From Xanthomonas rydalmerensis (GTDB lineage: Bacteria; Pseudomonadota; Gammaproteobacteria; Xanthomonadales; Xanthomonadaceae): DNA of 64,000 bases. The stretch's first letter is position 1. The number at the start of each line of letters is the position of its first letter. The translations under genes and the position numbers were made by a program. The notes below the pieces were generated by a model that searched no databases, was not told the origin of the DNA, and was given only the letters and a program-made list of their open reading frames with translations. This document shows positions 8,607 to 16,352 of the stretch, piece by piece. The stretch is taken from NCBI RefSeq assembly GCF_033170385.1, contig NZ_CP126170.1:3806001-3870000 (forward strand). Direction: 5' to 3'.

Positions 8607-10469
8607 TCACTCATCGTAGGGACGGATGGAATCGGGAACGACCCGCGCGCCTTGCTGCTGGATCAGCGCCTGCACCGCCGGGTCGTTCATGAACGCGGTT
8701 TCGGCCGCGTTCTGGCGCTCGCCGCGTTGCCGGTGCGAGCGCTCGTGCAGGGTTTCGGCATCGACCGCGATGCCGCTTTCGATGACGATCTTCGGGCGCT
8801 GACCCAGCGCGTCGGCCAGGGCCGCGGCTAGTTCGCCGAGCGAGCGCTCGGACTGCAGGTACTCGAAGCCCGGCGATAGCGACAGCCGCAGCACGCCCTC
8901 GGCATGGCTGACGAAGGCGGCATTGGCGGCGAGCTGCCGCGAGGGGCCATTCAGGCCGCAATCGGCAACCAGTTCCAGCCAGTCCTCGGCGCTGTGCAGC
9001 GCGCGCGGCGTGTCGGACACGGCGGCGTGGGTGCGCGGCGTCTGCGCCAGCGGCGGCACCATCGCCATTTCCGGTTCGGCGGCCGCGGCCGGGGCGACCG
9101 CTGGCGCCGGTACCGTGGCTGGCGCGGACGGCGCAGGGCGTGCCACCGGCGGCGCCGGCGGATCCCACGGCGGATCCAGCGGGGTCGCCGCCGCACTGGG
9201 CGCAACCGCCGCGGGCGCAGCGGGGACCGGTGCCGGCACGGCGACGACGGGCGCCGCCCGGACAGCGGCAGCCAGCGCAGCAGGTGCCGCCATCGCCGCA
9301 GCAGGCGCGCTGGCCGCGGCTGCCGAGGCATTGCCATGTCCCTGCGCCGCCGCACCGGTCGCGGTGCCGGCCGGCAGCGCCGCGGCGCCCATCGGACGGA
9401 ACGCCAGCATGCGCAGCAACGCCATCTCGAAGCCGGCGCGCGGACTCGGCGCCAGATACAGGTCGCGGCGCCCGTTCAGCGCCATCTGGTACCACAGCTG
9501 CACGATCTCCGGCCGCAGGCGCTCGGCCAACGGGGCCGGGTCCAGGCCATCCAGCGCGGGCGTGGCCGCCCCCGGCACCAGTTGCCGCACCTGGATGCGG
9601 TGCAAGGCCTCGGCCAGCGCCTCCAGCACCCCACCCCAGTCGGGCGAGAACTCGGCCAGGCCGGCCACCACCTGCAGCAGCCGCTGCCCGTCGGCATCGG
9701 CCAGCGCGTCCAGCATCGCCCCGACCTGGGTGCGGTCGACCGTGCCCAGCATCGTCCGCACGACATCGTCGCGCAGCGCACCGCCGGCGTAGGCGATGGC
9801 CTGGTCGAGCAGCGACAGGCCGTCGCGCAGGCTGCCGTCGGCGGCCTTGGCCAGTTGCACGATCGCCGAGGCATCCACCTCGATCTGCTCGGCGGCCAGG
9901 ATCTTGGTCATCTGCCCCTGGATCTGCTCCTCGTCCAGGCGCTTGAGGTTGAACTGCAGGCAGCGCGACAGCACCGTCACCGGCAGCTTCTGCGGGTCGG
10001 TGGTGGCGAGCAGGAACTTCACGTGCTCCGGCGGCTCTTCCAGGGTCTTCAGCAGCGCGTTGAACGCCGCCTTGGAGAGCATGTGCACTTCGTCGATCAG
10101 GTAGACCTTGAACTTGCCGCGCGAGGGCATGTACTGCGCGTTCTCGATCACCTCGCGCACGTCGTCCACGCCGGTGTTGGACGCGGCGTCGATCTCCAGC
10201 AGGTCGATGTAGCGGCCGGCATCGATGTCCAGGCAGGCCGCGCACTGGCCGCACGGGTCGGCGCTGGTGCCCTGCTCGCAGTTCAGCGACTTGGCGAAGA
10301 TGCGCGCGATGGTGGTCTTGCCGACGCCGCGGGTGCCGGTGAACAGGAATGCGTGGTGCACCCGGCCGCTGTCCAGCGCGTTGGTGAGCGCGCGGACCAC
10401 ATGCTCCTGCCCCACCAACTCGGCGAAACGCTTGGGGCGCCACTTGCGGGCGAGAACGAGATAGGACAT
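8607..10469 (-). CDS. dnaX: DNA polymerase III subunits gamma/tau
   Basis: 620 residues. AAA+ clamp-loader ATPase with Walker A GTRGVGKT (45-52), zinc-binding cysteines C64, C73, C76 and C79, and Walker B LIDEVHM (124-130). A long Ala/Pro-rich linker (about 370-475) joins it to the tau C-terminal region that contacts DnaB and the alpha subunit. I did not find an obvious A-rich slippery heptamer for the short gamma form. It is transcribed away from tRNA-Ser(GGA), with 235 bp between them in which I see no other gene. Confidence 0.97.
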   Translation of the reverse strand: MSYLVLARKWRPKRFAELVGQEHVVRALTNALDSGRVHHAFLFTGTRGVGKTTIARIFAKSLNCEQGTSADPCGQCAACLDIDAGRYIDLLEIDAASNTGVDDVREVIENAQYMPSRGKFKVYLIDEVHMLSKAAFNALLKTLEEPPEHVKFLLATTDPQKLPVTVLSRCLQFNLKRLDEEQIQGQMTKILAAEQIEVDASAIVQLAKAADGSLRDGLSLLDQAIAYAGGALRDDVVRTMLGTVDRTQVGAMLDALADADGQRLLQVVAGLAEFSPDWGGVLEALAEALHRIQVRQLVPGAATPALDGLDPAPLAERLRPEIVQLWYQMALNGRRDLYLAPSPRAGFEMALLRMLAFRPMGAAALPAGTATGAAAQGHGNASAAAASAPAAAMAAPAALAAAVRAAPVVAVPAPVPAAPAAVAPSAAATPLDPPWDPPAPPVARPAPSAPATVPAPAVAPAAAAEPEMAMVPPLAQTPRTHAAVSDTPRALHSAEDWLELVADCGLNGPSRQLAANAAFVSHAEGVLRLSLSPGFEYLQSERSLGELAAALADALGQRPKIVIESGIAVDAETLHERSHRQRGERQNAAETAFMNDPAVQALIQQQGARVVPDSIRPYDE

Positions 10470-10704
10470 CAGGCGACCGTCTTCATCTGAACCGCCATTG
10501 TGCCACGCCGGGCCACCACGATCGTTCAGTCGCCCGGTCAGCCGCCGTCACGCGCGCGCCGGCCTTCGGCGCAGGCTGCCTGCGACGATGAACAGGGCGA
10601 AGATGAGCGCAGTTCACGCAACGGCGGTGGTTCGCCTTGTGAACGGCCGCCATGACGGCTAGAATTCCCGCCCTTGCCCGGACCGCATGGCCCGCGCAAG
10701 ACCC

Positions 10705-10797
10705 GGAGAGGTGTCCGAGTGGTTGAAGGAGCACGCCTGGAAAGTGTGTAAGCGTCTAAACCGCGCTTCGGGGGTTCGAATCCCCCTCTCTCCGCCA
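10705..10797 (+). tRNA. tRNA-Ser(GGA)
   Basis: 93 nt including encoded CCA. The anticodon stem-loop CACGC-CTGGAAA-GTGTG gives anticodon GGA, and there is a long class-II variable arm. The 3' end of this gene is the integration site of the 28-kb island; the gene itself stays intact because the island supplies the duplicated end. Confidence 0.97.
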
Positions 10798-10801
10798 GAT
10801 T
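10780..10801 (+). repeat. attL core (22-bp direct repeat, tRNA-Ser 3' end)
   Basis: It covers the T-arm 3' side, the acceptor stem, CCA and four further bases. It is identical to 39009-39030. Bases on either side of the two copies differ, which defines the core. Confidence 0.92.
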
Positions 10802-10805
10802 ACGC

Positions 10806-10832
10806 AAACCCCTGAGAAATCAGGGGTTTTTT
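10806..10832 (+). terminator. Terminator behind tRNA-Ser, supplied by the island
   Basis: Stem 10806-10815 with 10820-10829, GAAA loop, run of T. It lies inside the island, 9 bp past the tRNA, and replaces the host terminator that is now at 39089-39117. Confidence 0.9.
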
Positions 10833-10882
10833 GTTGGCGTAAAACTGGGCTGCAGACGCGCAAAACGGGACACACGACGCCC

Positions 10883-12412
10883 ATGCGCATTCCCCATCAT
10901 CTCGTTCGAGCTCCCTCCGGCCTCTGGTCGTATCGCCAGCGTGTCCCGGTGGATTTACAGCCCATCGTGGGTCGCCAGACCTTCAAACGCACCCTGCACA
11001 CCTACGACATGCGGGAAGCGCGGCTGCGCGCGCTGACCCTGGCCGCCCGGTATGCTCAAGTCTTCCGTGTGTTGAGGGAACGACGCATGCAGACCCGAGA
11101 CGACGACTTGGATGCGCTCCTCGCGCGTCTGACCGGCGCCGAACGCCCGCAGGAACTGACGCTGAAGCGGACACGCTCGGCGGATGGGTCGATCACCGAG
11201 CAATGGGAAATCGACACCCCAGAAGACGTCACGCTCTACCAGCAACTCATGGAACTCACGGCCCCGCAGTCCAGCGCGCTGGGGGAGCTGATTCATCAGC
11301 ACGTGCCGCCCCTCCCGACGCCGAGGCGAACGACGAAGCCCGCCATTGAGACGATCACCCTGGGCAAGGCCCGGGATGCTTGGCTGGATAGCATCAAGGC
11401 CAGCACGCTCCCCAAGACCTGGACCATCAAGCGGACCGCCATCGACCTGCTGACCCGCTTCCTCGGAGAAAAGACCAAGCTGCACACCATCACCCGCTCG
11501 GACCTGTCCCGGTGGTATCAGCACATGCGCGACAACAAGGCATCGACCCCGACCTTGACCAACAAGCAAAGCTATGTGGGCGGCAAAGGGGGCTTTTTCG
11601 AATGGGCCATGGCCTCGGGCCACTACCCGAAAGGCGACAACCCTGCCTCCGGCCATGTGAGCTACTCGACTCGGGAGAAGCGGACCCGGCGTAAGTTTGG
11701 CTTCAAGGCCTATGACACCCACCAAGTCCAAGCGCTGTTCGCGCCTGCGGCCTTTGAATCCCTACCCCTGGCCGCGCGGTGGGCGTCCCTCATTGGTCTG
11801 TATACCGGCGCTCGCGCCTCGGAGGTCGGCCAACTGCTGACCGCCGACGTAGTACAGGACGGCGGCCTCCCCTGTATCCAGATTTCGGACGAGGGCGAGC
11901 ATCAGAAGGTCAAGACGGACGTGAGCTTGAGGACTGTGCCGATCCATCCCGATCTCCTCGCCCTGGGCTTCCTGGATTGGGTCGAGCAGGCGCGCGCCGA
12001 GGGACAAGAACGCTTGTTCCCAGCGGCCAAAGCCGATGCCAAGAACGGCCAGGGCAACTGGATCTCCAAAGCGTTTAGCCGGCACCTGGCCGAGGTGGGC
12101 AAGAACTGGCCCACCGCCAAGCGCGGCTTCCACTCGTTGCGCAAGACCCTGATCCAAGAATTGCAGGGCGCCGGCGTGGTGTCCGAACTCAGGGCTCAGT
12201 TGGTCGGCCATGAACTGGATGACGAGCACCATGCCACTTACAGCCGCGACTTCACCGCCAAAGAAAAGCTGGAAGGACTGGGGGCTCACTCGCCCGGTCT
12301 TCGGATATTGAGCTACGGGCTTAACCTCCAAAGGTTACGCACGCTGGTAGATCCCAGTCTGCTGCCTGATGGCAGTTTGCCTAAGCGTCCTCGCCTTAAA
12401 ACAAGGCACTAA
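10883..12412 (+). CDS. Tyrosine site-specific recombinase (island integrase)
   Basis: 509 residues. The N-terminal ~60 residues (LWSYRQRVPVDLQPIVGR) look like the DUF6538-type arm-binding region common in island integrases, followed by a SAM-like core-binding domain and the catalytic domain. Catalytic residues visible: R311 (YTGARASE), K in the beta-hairpin around 342-344, H417 and R420 (HSLRKT), H443 (VGHE) and Y453 (ATYSRDF). It starts 81 bp inside attL and reads inward, the classic layout for an integrase acting on the tRNA-Ser site. It looks intact. Confidence 0.95.
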   Translation: MRIPHHLVRAPSGLWSYRQRVPVDLQPIVGRQTFKRTLHTYDMREARLRALTLAARYAQVFRVLRERRMQTRDDDLDALLARLTGAERPQELTLKRTRSADGSITEQWEIDTPEDVTLYQQLMELTAPQSSALGELIHQHVPPLPTPRRTTKPAIETITLGKARDAWLDSIKASTLPKTWTIKRTAIDLLTRFLGEKTKLHTITRSDLSRWYQHMRDNKASTPTLTNKQSYVGGKGGFFEWAMASGHYPKGDNPASGHVSYSTREKRTRRKFGFKAYDTHQVQALFAPAAFESLPLAARWASLIGLYTGARASEVGQLLTADVVQDGGLPCIQISDEGEHQKVKTDVSLRTVPIHPDLLALGFLDWVEQARAEGQERLFPAAKADAKNGQGNWISKAFSRHLAEVGKNWPTAKRGFHSLRKTLIQELQGAGVVSELRAQLVGHELDDEHHATYSRDFTAKEKLEGLGAHSPGLRILSYGLNLQRLRTLVDPSLLPDGSLPKRPRLKTRH

Positions 12413-12531
12413 CCGCAGAGGTATTCCAGACCCACTCGACGCACTGACGAAGTCGATAGCATCCAACATAGGCCCCGGCTCTAAGAGACCACCGTTCATC
12501 AACATTTCACCCAGCCAGCTAGGAGAGCGAC

Positions 12532-13440
12532 GTGGCAAAGATCCAGATTGAGGAAAGGGAATACGAGACGGCGTTGTATCAAGAACTAGGCTCAACAAAC
12601 GGCCACCTCTGGGCACCCGGCCAGGTTCTTGAGGCTTTCATGGCATTTGATTACTCCACCTACACTAAAAATCCTAAATTTTGGAATGCGGTTGGCAAGA
12701 ATCCGCAACTGGGCGTTAACCTCAATCCAAAGGCCCCATCCTTCAAGAAAATAAAGCGCCCCCTCCCTCAATTTGCGCTAAATCTATTCGTGCAAGCGAA
12801 GAGACCCCGCAGTCATAGAATGAAAGCCGAAGCAAAGTTAGCGGCCCATAAACTTGGCTCACCCTGCTGGAGATTCAAGATATCCCAGCCTCAACACAGA
12901 AGACTACGGAAGTTGGCAAAGGCTGCTGGAAACAAAGCTTATGTTTGTTATGCCGCTCCAGTCTTCCACATGGCATTAAAACTATACACCGCCCAGCTGA
13001 AAGGAACCATCATTGATCAAAGCACCTTTCCACCCGTACTTGCATTAGGCAAACATCACGCATGGAACTATTCGCAACCTGGTGCTAAAGGAGTCGCTAA
13101 CAGCGAGCCAGAGCCCATCGAAGAAACAGGCCTGCGTGATCGCATATCAGCGATGCTGCGCGACGACCAGCAGCACCAAGAGATGTCGCCCGGGAAAGCT
13201 TTAAAAAGATTATGGAACGCGGCAGACGCCTCCAGTAAGGAGGAGATTGAATCAATGGGCGCACGCCGACGAGAAAAGTATTTGGCTCGTCGCAAAGCAA
13301 TAAACGCACTCAGGACACGTGGGCAAGAAGAAGCGAGGGCAATGATCTATTGCTTGCACTTGATCAACTATGCAAATACATTTGACATGATTTGGCTGGT
13401 CATTTCCCCAGTAGCGAAACAGGCAAAAGTGAAGAGCTGA
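12532..13440 (+). CDS. Putative PD-(D/E)xK-type nuclease, uncharacterised
   Basis: 302 residues from a GTG preceded by AGGAG (12521-12525). I do not recognise a named family. The N-terminal third has an order seen in restriction-like nucleases: an acidic helix (ERxYETALYQEL, E18), a hydrophobic stretch ending FD at 39-40, and then the strand LFVQAKRP with Q88-x-K90. The C-terminal half is Lys/Arg-rich and helical. Base composition is much lower in GC than the adjacent integrase, suggesting a separate origin. It stands alone beside the integrase, the position often used by defence cargo. The nuclease assignment is inference from motif order. Confidence 0.5.
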   Translation: MAKIQIEEREYETALYQELGSTNGHLWAPGQVLEAFMAFDYSTYTKNPKFWNAVGKNPQLGVNLNPKAPSFKKIKRPLPQFALNLFVQAKRPRSHRMKAEAKLAAHKLGSPCWRFKISQPQHRRLRKLAKAAGNKAYVCYAAPVFHMALKLYTAQLKGTIIDQSTFPPVLALGKHHAWNYSQPGAKGVANSEPEPIEETGLRDRISAMLRDDQQHQEMSPGKALKRLWNAADASSKEEIESMGARRREKYLARRKAINALRTRGQEEARAMIYCLHLINYANTFDMIWLVISPVAKQAKVKS

Positions 13441-13703
13441 ACGCCGGCCAATTTTCCCAGGTCAAACGCACATTCCGACCAACGATGGCAGCCTACCTTC
13501 ACTCATCTCCAACGAACAGTGGAAGCTCACCCAATTGCTCCGCACTTCTGAAGCTTGGGTGCAAACCAAAATATACTTCGGGTTTCCAGACGCTAAAGGC
13601 ATTCAACCCGGATGCTGAAACCGTGAGATACTCGACAACTCAAGACTTGCAGTTCTTGGTGGCGGTGGTTCGATGTGAAGACCCTTCACTACAGGACCTA
13701 CCC

Positions 13704-14045
13704 ATGCCCGCAAACGTAGAACTCCGCATCGCCAGCCAGCTTCTTCAAGCCCTGGTGCCTCAAAACAACGCCCGAGACGCCAGTGAGCGCGAGGTAGATG
13801 TCCAACATGCGTTGGATGTCGCAAAAATACTGTTGCGTCGGTTCGCCGCATCGCCTGGAAGCCAAGCAGGTCAGTCCCTCGCCTACTCTCCTCCGAGAGG
13901 CACTGTATCGCGAGCCGCGGTCGTCGACCGGGACCAAGTGCCGATCCGCTTCCCTTCCCTGGATGCTTGGCGTGAAGCTCGTGCCCTCCCACCAGCGAAC
14001 CCAATCCCCACCAGAACGCTGCCAAGGGGACCTGGCCTTCGTTGA
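13704..14045 (+). CDS. Small conserved-looking hypothetical protein
   Basis: 113 residues from the ATG at 13704, which has AGGA 8 bp upstream. A longer frame exists upstream but its residues look random, so this start is preferred. The N-terminal part (VELRIASQLLQAL, then DVQHALDVAKILLRRF) is a plausible helical domain; the C-terminal half is Pro/Arg-rich. It converges on the relaxase gene and shares a bidirectional terminator with it. The function is unknown. The 13441-13703 interval before it holds no other supported feature. Confidence 0.45.
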   Translation: MPANVELRIASQLLQALVPQNNARDASEREVDVQHALDVAKILLRRFAASPGSQAGQSLAYSPPRGTVSRAAVVDRDQVPIRFPSLDAWREARALPPANPIPTRTLPRGPGLR

Positions 14046-14078
14046 AAAACAGCCCCGCGTCCGCGGGGCTTGTTCTTT
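14045..14078. terminator. Bidirectional terminator between the small ORF and mobA
   Basis: GC-rich hairpin (14051-14059 with 14062-14070) with a T-rich flank on both strands (GTTTTT on the minus side, TTGTTCTTT on the plus side). Confidence 0.65.
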
Positions 14079-14084
14079 ATAGGA

Positions 14085-15629
14085 TCAATGAAGGGTCGGC
14101 CCACGCGGAACTCGCGGACGAGGAGCCGACGCATCGGATTCCAAGGACTGAGGAGCCACTGGCTTTAAAACTTGCCCCTGCGGCGGATAAGGCATTGCCT
14201 TGAGGAGCTCTGCCTTCTTAGCGATCTCAGAGTCGATCAAGCTCAACTCTTGTTCCGCTGCCCGTTCCTGAGCCAACTTCAACTCAGCTGTGCGCTTCTC
14301 AAGGACCGAAAGCCGCCGGCCGCGGCGCTGGGTCCATTCCGGGCGCGAGTAGACAGTTGAATCCAGCGGATAGTCGGAGTTGAACCGCTCCCACTCCTGT
14401 TCGGCGATGTGATGCAACTTGGTCGCACTCTTGACGTTCAGCAGCCTGCGAGCCCGGTTAATGATGAGGCACTTGAGAGCACGGACCTGAATTACAGCCT
14501 TGGTGATCCATTGCCGGAGCTCGATGGTCTCCCCTTGCAAGGAAAGCTGCCGCTGCGCCCAACTCAACGCATCGCGAGTCCTTTCCATGGCCAGATCGGC
14601 CCTCGCCCGGGCTATCTCCTCCAAGTCGCGCAAGGCATCGACAATCCTCTCGGCGAGGCTGACGGGCGCCTGCTGTTCCGGGAGTCCATGAGACGAAAGG
14701 AGCAGGTGCTGCAACCGGACTCCAGAAACGCCTCGCATCTCCAGACCAGCGGGCAGCCCTGCCGTATCGCTGTTGAGGATCCGCCCACCACGCGCGGGCG
14801 CCTCTTCTTGAGTTGGACTTGGCGCGGGCTTGCCCGCTAACCCGGCTTTGCGCACCAGGTATTCATAGTGTTCTTTGTTGTCTTCCGCTATCTGCTCGTT
14901 CTTGCTCGCCCTATCGGTCGCTACGCCCTTTCTAGCCAGCGCGGCTGCCGACTTACCCAGATGCTGGGTCGGTTCGCGGGAAAGCGCTGCTGCCGCCAGA
15001 TCGTCTCCCCGCTCCATCGCCGATCTGGCCTGTTCGGCCAAGCTGCGATGGTCGATCGTGCTAGTAATACCAGCTGCCTCCAGATGGGCGTTCGTCATCG
15101 TTGCGATCATCTCCCGAATCCATTGCACCTGGGCCTTGCCCGACGGCCCAACGTCCAACTCCCGGGTTTTGTCGCCAAAGCCTTCAGGCCCAATGCGGCG
15201 GGTGGTCGCCAGGATGTGGACATGGTGGTTGAGCCCATCCGGCGTGCGTGGGGAATGGAGGCTTGCCTGGACAGCGAAGCCGTACCGGTCGACCAGCGCA
15301 TCGGCGATGACAAACGCCAACTGTGCCCGCTGTTCGTCGGAGAGCTCGTGGGGCAAGGAGACTTCGAACTCCCTGGCCACGGTCGAGTCTTTCCGACGCT
15401 CGGCGGCCTCCGCGATCGCCCAGAGCTCCTGGGGGTCAAAGGCCCACTCGGGAGCGTCTGGCGGCGCAAGGCAGAAGCTTTGGACGACGCCGCTGCGGCG
15501 GCGGTAGTCGTGCTGCTGCCCGGTGAGCAAGTCCGCGATCAGCAGGCCGCCTCGATAGGCGGCCGCAGCGAGAGCGGACTGCCCGCGGCTGCGACTGAAG
15601 ATTTTGATTGAGGTGTGGAAGATGGCCAT
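14085..15629 (-). CDS. mobA: MobA/MobL-family relaxase
   Basis: 514 residues. The start is the ATG at 15629, preceded by AGGAG (15635-15639 on the minus strand); upstream in-frame codons are unconvincing. MobQ-type relaxase domain: MAIFHTSIKIFSR opening, candidate catalytic Y25 in AAYRGG, and the metal-binding histidines H135-H136-V-H138 (GLNHHVHIL). The C-terminal ~250 residues are helical and charged. It would nick the adjacent oriT and pilot the strand during mobilisation by a helper conjugation system. It reads away from the oriT-like site, as in IncQ plasmids. Confidence 0.9.
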   Translation of the reverse strand: MAIFHTSIKIFSRSRGQSALAAAAYRGGLLIADLLTGQQHDYRRRSGVVQSFCLAPPDAPEWAFDPQELWAIAEAAERRKDSTVAREFEVSLPHELSDEQRAQLAFVIADALVDRYGFAVQASLHSPRTPDGLNHHVHILATTRRIGPEGFGDKTRELDVGPSGKAQVQWIREMIATMTNAHLEAAGITSTIDHRSLAEQARSAMERGDDLAAAALSREPTQHLGKSAAALARKGVATDRASKNEQIAEDNKEHYEYLVRKAGLAGKPAPSPTQEEAPARGGRILNSDTAGLPAGLEMRGVSGVRLQHLLLSSHGLPEQQAPVSLAERIVDALRDLEEIARARADLAMERTRDALSWAQRQLSLQGETIELRQWITKAVIQVRALKCLIINRARRLLNVKSATKLHHIAEQEWERFNSDYPLDSTVYSRPEWTQRRGRRLSVLEKRTAELKLAQERAAEQELSLIDSEIAKKAELLKAMPYPPQGQVLKPVAPQSLESDASAPRPRVPRGPTLH

Positions 15630-15720
15630 AAAAACTCCTGTGAAGACAGGGTTCTTTATGGACCAGCTTTTGCCGTTGGCAAGCCTCGCAGAGGCTTGGG
15701 GTTCCAGGGGCGGAGCCCTT

Positions 15721-15765
15721 GGCGCACGCATCCGTCAGGATGCTTAAGTGCGCTCTTGCTTCCTT
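15721..15765 (+). other. Candidate oriT, IncQ/RSF1010-like
   Basis: Upstream of mobA, a 6-bp inverted repeat GCATCC/GGATGC (15728-15733 and 15738-15743) is followed at once by TTAAGTGCGCTCTT (15744-15757). RSF1010-type origins have the same plan: an inverted repeat then TAA(A/G)TGCGCCCT with the nick in that sequence. By analogy the nick would fall near 15752/15753. The position beside a MobQ relaxase supports the call. The rest of 15630-15885 shows no gene. Confidence 0.7.
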
Positions 15766-15885
15766 CTTTTAAGCCTTGTTTTTCAGATCTTTTCGATTTG
15801 GAGGGAGTCCAAATTTTCAAGTGGGCGCGAACTTGACGAGAGCCATTTCTCTGGTTGACTCGTAGGCAAGCAGATGGGAAATAAG

Positions 15886-16210
15886 ATGAGCGCGAAAACC
15901 ACTACCACGATCGAATCCATGGAGCCACAGAACGGCTAGCGCAGTTGCAAGCGCGCGAACTTTTAGCAAGCCAGCGCCAAGCGGTAAAAGCGAAGGAAAT
16001 GCAACGCCGCGAAGAAGCAAAGCGGCGCGCACGTGTCGCAGAGCTAGTGTTCCTGGCCGGTGCAGAAGCGCTGGAATTGCTGAGTTGGTCGGCACACTAT
16101 TGAGCTATGTGGAAAGCCGCAATGACCATGATGTCCGCGACCAAGCACGCTCCCGCGGGCTCTTGCGGCTGTCAATGGTAGACACAGAAGACAGCCAAAT
16201 CAGGCACTGA
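15886..16210 (+). pseudogene. traD-like mobilisation gene with two frameshifts
   Basis: Three consecutive segments in different frames read as one small protein of the TraD/MobC type that accompanies MobA/L relaxases. The segments are MSAKTTTTIESMEP from 15886; then ERLAQLQAREL and a charged coiled-coil ending RVAELVFLAGAEAL; then ELVGTLLSYVES to IRH and a stop at 16208-16210. Inserting one base near 15925 and one near 16080 restores a single frame of 108 codons. Neither site is a homopolymer, so genuine decay is likelier than a simple miscount. Loss would be expected to weaken mobilisation. Confidence 0.7.
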
Positions 16211-16352
16211 CCTGCCTCTCCAGTACCAGATCTACTGAAAACCTTCCCGAAATTGATAAAGCGGCACCAACGCCATTTAATCACGCCGATGGTACCGCAC
16301 CCAAAATTAAAGCAGCGAAAAACCTTCAAAGCTAACCATCGAATCTAAGAAG

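Noticed and set aside
10483..10734. Possible small gene between dnaX and tRNA-Ser
   Set aside because: Runs into the tRNA, no ribosome site, random Arg/Ala composition.
15817..16095. A 92-codon minus-strand frame at 15.8-16.1 kb
   Set aside because: Antisense to the reconstructable traD pseudogene, which explains the sequence better.
16105..16329. A 74-codon minus-strand frame upstream of the traD end
   Set aside because: Partly antisense to the last traD segment and without ribosome site or motif.
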